This document shows positions 41,379 through 42,895 of a stretch of DNA of 42,895 nt, piece by piece (within the stretch, counting starts at the first letter, position 1; every line of letters begins with the position of its first letter). The stretch covers positions 1 through 42,895 of the forward strand of contig JAHEEX010000005.1 of assembly GCA_024640465.1 (NCBI GenBank), given 5' to 3'. The DNA comes from Sphingobacteriales bacterium. GTDB taxonomy: Bacteria > Bacteroidota > Bacteroidia > Chitinophagales > Chitinophagaceae. Under the pieces are notes generated by a model. The model did no database searches and was not told where the DNA came from. It saw only the letters and a list, made by a program, of their open reading frames with translations. The position numbers were made by a program, and so were the translations under genes.

Positions 41379-41939
41379 TTAAATCCTTCCCCAGTTCTCT
41401 CCGCTTTTAATACGATACAATGTCATCTCACTAACGCCATATTTTTCTGCCAGTTGACGATAAGTGAGTTTACGTTTCGGATCTTCCAGTAATTTTTTTA
41501 TGGACTTAACCTGAGTAGCATTGAGCTTAAGGCCAACAGTCCTCGAAGCCTGCACAGCTTTATAAGCTATTTTGGCTGGTGATTTTTGCTGATGTTTGGC
41601 TACTTCTTCCTGTGTTGCCCACTTCAGGTTCGCTGCACGATTATCCAGTTTATTGTGATTGGTGTGCACAACGAATTTATGTTTGGGCGATGCTTTCTTT
41701 TGGAACAGTTTAGCCACTTCACGATGTATATAAATCGTTCCCTTGCTATTGGGCCTGTGCAGATTCAAGCTGCGGTAACCAGTGGTTAATGAACCATTCA
41801 GCAATTTACCATCTTCCAGAACGTCGTCAGTATAACTGGCAACCCTGCCGTGACTGGACACAGCATATTTTTTTCTAAGCTCTTTCCATCCCGGAAATTG
41901 CAAAGATTTCCAGACTTCGCCGGCTATTTTTTTAATCAT
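41379..41939 (-). CDS. NUMOD4-HNH endonuclease-like protein with C-terminal helix-turn-helix
   Basis: 186 residues. A NUMOD4-like segment (VWKSLQFPGWKELRKKYAVS, then SSHGRVASY) is followed by an HNH-type core (IYIHREVAKLFQKKAS, VVHTNHNKLDNRAANLKWAT) and a C-terminal DNA-binding helix-turn-helix (YRQLAEKYGVSEMTLYRIKS). This is the layout of homing-endonuclease-derived proteins, but no intron or host gene is split here, and I remember very similar stand-alone proteins in other Chitinophagaceae. It might be a domesticated DNA-binding regulator. A perfect 10-bp inverted repeat (41956-41978) sits 17 nt before the ATG, which suggests autoregulation. Confidence 0.87.
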   Translation of the reverse strand: MIKKIAGEVWKSLQFPGWKELRKKYAVSSHGRVASYTDDVLEDGKLLNGSLTTGYRSLNLHRPNSKGTIYIHREVAKLFQKKASPKHKFVVHTNHNKLDNRAANLKWATQEEVAKHQQKSPAKIAYKAVQASRTVGLKLNATQVKSIKKLLEDPKRKLTYRQLAEKYGVSEMTLYRIKSGENWGRI

Positions 41940-41955
41940 GAGACTGATTTTTAGA

Positions 41956-41978
41956 ATTCTAATTTACTAAATTAGAAT
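41956..41978. promoter_or_regulatory. Perfect inverted repeat (operator-like) before the HNH-HTH gene
   Basis: ATTCTAATTT-act-AAATTAGAAT, 10-bp arms with a 3-nt spacer, centred about 28 nt before the ATG at 41939. A further half-site TTCTAAT occurs near 41997. It could bind the HTH protein encoded downstream or another dimeric regulator. Confidence 0.6.
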
Positions 41979-42044
41979 GGCAACCAAGAATAAATTTTTC
42001 TAATACAAAGATATAGAAACATCTGGCTGAAAGGGTTTCTTTCA

Positions 42045-42895
42045 TTACAGTGCCCCATAACCGGATATTTTCATAAAAGCGTCTTCATCGAGTATATGTA
42101 TCTGTGGTATTTTTCTGGCTTTTTCCAGTTTTGAGCCGGCATCTTCACCAACCACCAGGTAGTTTAGTTTGCTGCTAACCCCTGAAAGTAGTTTACCACC
42201 TTGTTTTTCCACCAATTCTTCCGCTTCAGATCTTTTCATTTTCTGTAAAGTCCCTGTAAACAGGAAGGTTTTGCCCAGAAGGCTTCCCCCCCTGGCAGTT
42301 TCTTTCTGGCTTTCCAGTGTAAGGCCCATTTTTTCCAGTTGCTTTAGCATCTTTATATTATCTGCATTATGGAAGAACTGGTAAATACTTTCTGCTACCT
42401 TAACACCAACATCTTCGATCTGAAGCAGTTCTTCTTTTGAATAATCGGCCAGCTTCATCAGGTGGCTGGTATGTTGGGCCAGGGCTTTAGCGGTTGTTTC
42501 ACCCACATATCGGATCCCCAAAGCGTTTATAAGCCTGTGCAAAGGCTGGGATTTTGATTTCTCAATTGCCTCCTGCAAGTTGGATACTGATTTATCACCC
42601 ATACCTTCCATATTACGCATCTCCTTATAAGGGAGCATATAAAGAGAAGGAACATCGGTTATCCATCCCAGTTCGAAGAATTTCCTAATATTGGCTTCCC
42701 CCAAGCCCCTTATATCCATGGCATCTTTACTGGTGAAGTGGATGATCCTTTCCACCACCTGGGCCTTACAGTTCATGTTTGGACATCGCCATACGGCTTC
42801 TTCTTCGGGTTTATAGAGCAGATCACCACATACGGGGCAATGTTTAGGGAAATGGATAATTTTTTCATCTCCAGATCTGATATCGGCCAGGGATT
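42045..42895 (-). CDS. ligA: NAD-dependent DNA ligase, C-terminal part (cut by window edge)
   Basis: About 282 C-terminal residues of LigA, which seals DNA nicks with NAD+. The window begins in the OB/zinc-finger region: KHCPVCGDLL and RCPNMNCKAQ give the four zinc cysteines. Helix-hairpin-helix repeats follow (DIRGLGEANIRKFFELGWI, MEGMGDKSVSNL, ALGIRYVGETTAKAL, LLQIEDVGVKVAESI), then a BRCT domain (LLGKTFLFTGTLQKMKRSEA to the end). The ATG at 42776 inside the zinc finger is not the real start; the reading frame is open to the window edge. The adenylation domain with its catalytic Lys lies outside. Confidence 0.96.
   Translation of the reverse strand, partial: SLADIRSGDEKIIHFPKHCPVCGDLLYKPEEEAVWRCPNMNCKAQVVERIIHFTSKDAMDIRGLGEANIRKFFELGWITDVPSLYMLPYKEMRNMEGMGDKSVSNLQEAIEKSKSQPLHRLINALGIRYVGETTAKALAQHTSHLMKLADYSKEELLQIEDVGVKVAESIYQFFHNADNIKMLKQLEKMGLTLESQKETARGGSLLGKTFLFTGTLQKMKRSEAEELVEKQGGKLLSGVSSKLNYLVVGEDAGSKLEKARKIPQIHILDEDAFMKISGYGAL

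Overview
The window looks like chromosome from a Bacteroidota bacterium, most likely a member of the Chitinophagaceae/Chitinophagales. This is an inference from gene content and style. The supporting signs are DUF4369/TlpA-type thioredoxins, a SurA-like protein with tandem PpiC domains, paired rhomboids with a DUF6576 tail, a GH3 adenylate-forming protein, lamin-tail/gliding-type secreted proteins, few Shine-Dalgarno sites, TAnnTTTG promoter boxes and GxxExxY/'ccacagag' repeats. There is no phage, plasmid, tRNA, rRNA or CRISPR that I can see. Most of it reads as ordinary core and envelope genes.

Layout. 1-5125 (minus): rlmD, active rhomboid, rhomboid lacking its catalytic serine, EEP-family phosphodiesterase, and the 5' part of cysS running off the left edge. 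5330-8738 (plus): secreted thioredoxin and SurA-like foldase, separated by 1 nt. 8860-9813 (minus): metF, next to a heptamer tandem repeat. 9984-13198 (plus): lptB, GH3, fabG-like. 13314-15907 (plus): small membrane protein, SulP transporter, beta-carbonic anhydrase, a probable bicarbonate operon. 15914-20767 (minus): DUF2490, crotonase, paaZ, then DUF1569 and adk. 20921-22194: msrB and a YceI protein converge on a strong terminator. 22385-25530: a secreted sortilin/BNR-repeat protein broken by a 1-nt frameshift. 25667-26977: aminotransferase. 26978-27290: a REP-like hairpin element. 27291-27689 (minus): two very small genes, one a 44-residue lipoprotein. 27737-34335 (plus): glycosyltransferase and EamA exporter (both need TTG starts), then two secreted amidohydrolase-like proteins. 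34336-35130: a GxxExxY gene bracketed by direct repeats. 35145-39263: SixA phosphatase, secreted unknown, PfkB kinase, lamin-tail protein. 39264-40542: asd with its leader. 40583-42895 (minus): DUF2461, NUMOD4-HNH-HTH protein, and the C-terminal part of ligA running off the right edge.

The most interesting feature is upstream of asd. A Bacteroidota-type promoter (TTTG-N20-TACTTTTG) drives an almost leaderless 20-codon peptide with six lysine codons. Its last codons repeat, as an exact 12-nt copy, the 3' arm of a strong intrinsic terminator placed just before asd. The parts make a complete classical attenuator: a stalled ribosome would favour an antiterminator, a ribosome at the stop codon would favour termination. 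I infer lysine-responsive transcription attenuation of aspartate-semialdehyde dehydrogenase.

Other points worth a look are the frameshifted sortilin-like gene, the pseudo-rhomboid beside an active one, an upstream block shared by two unrelated secreted-protein genes, a perfect 10-bp inverted repeat before the HNH-HTH gene, a 78-nt hairpin after it, and the small lipoprotein gene.
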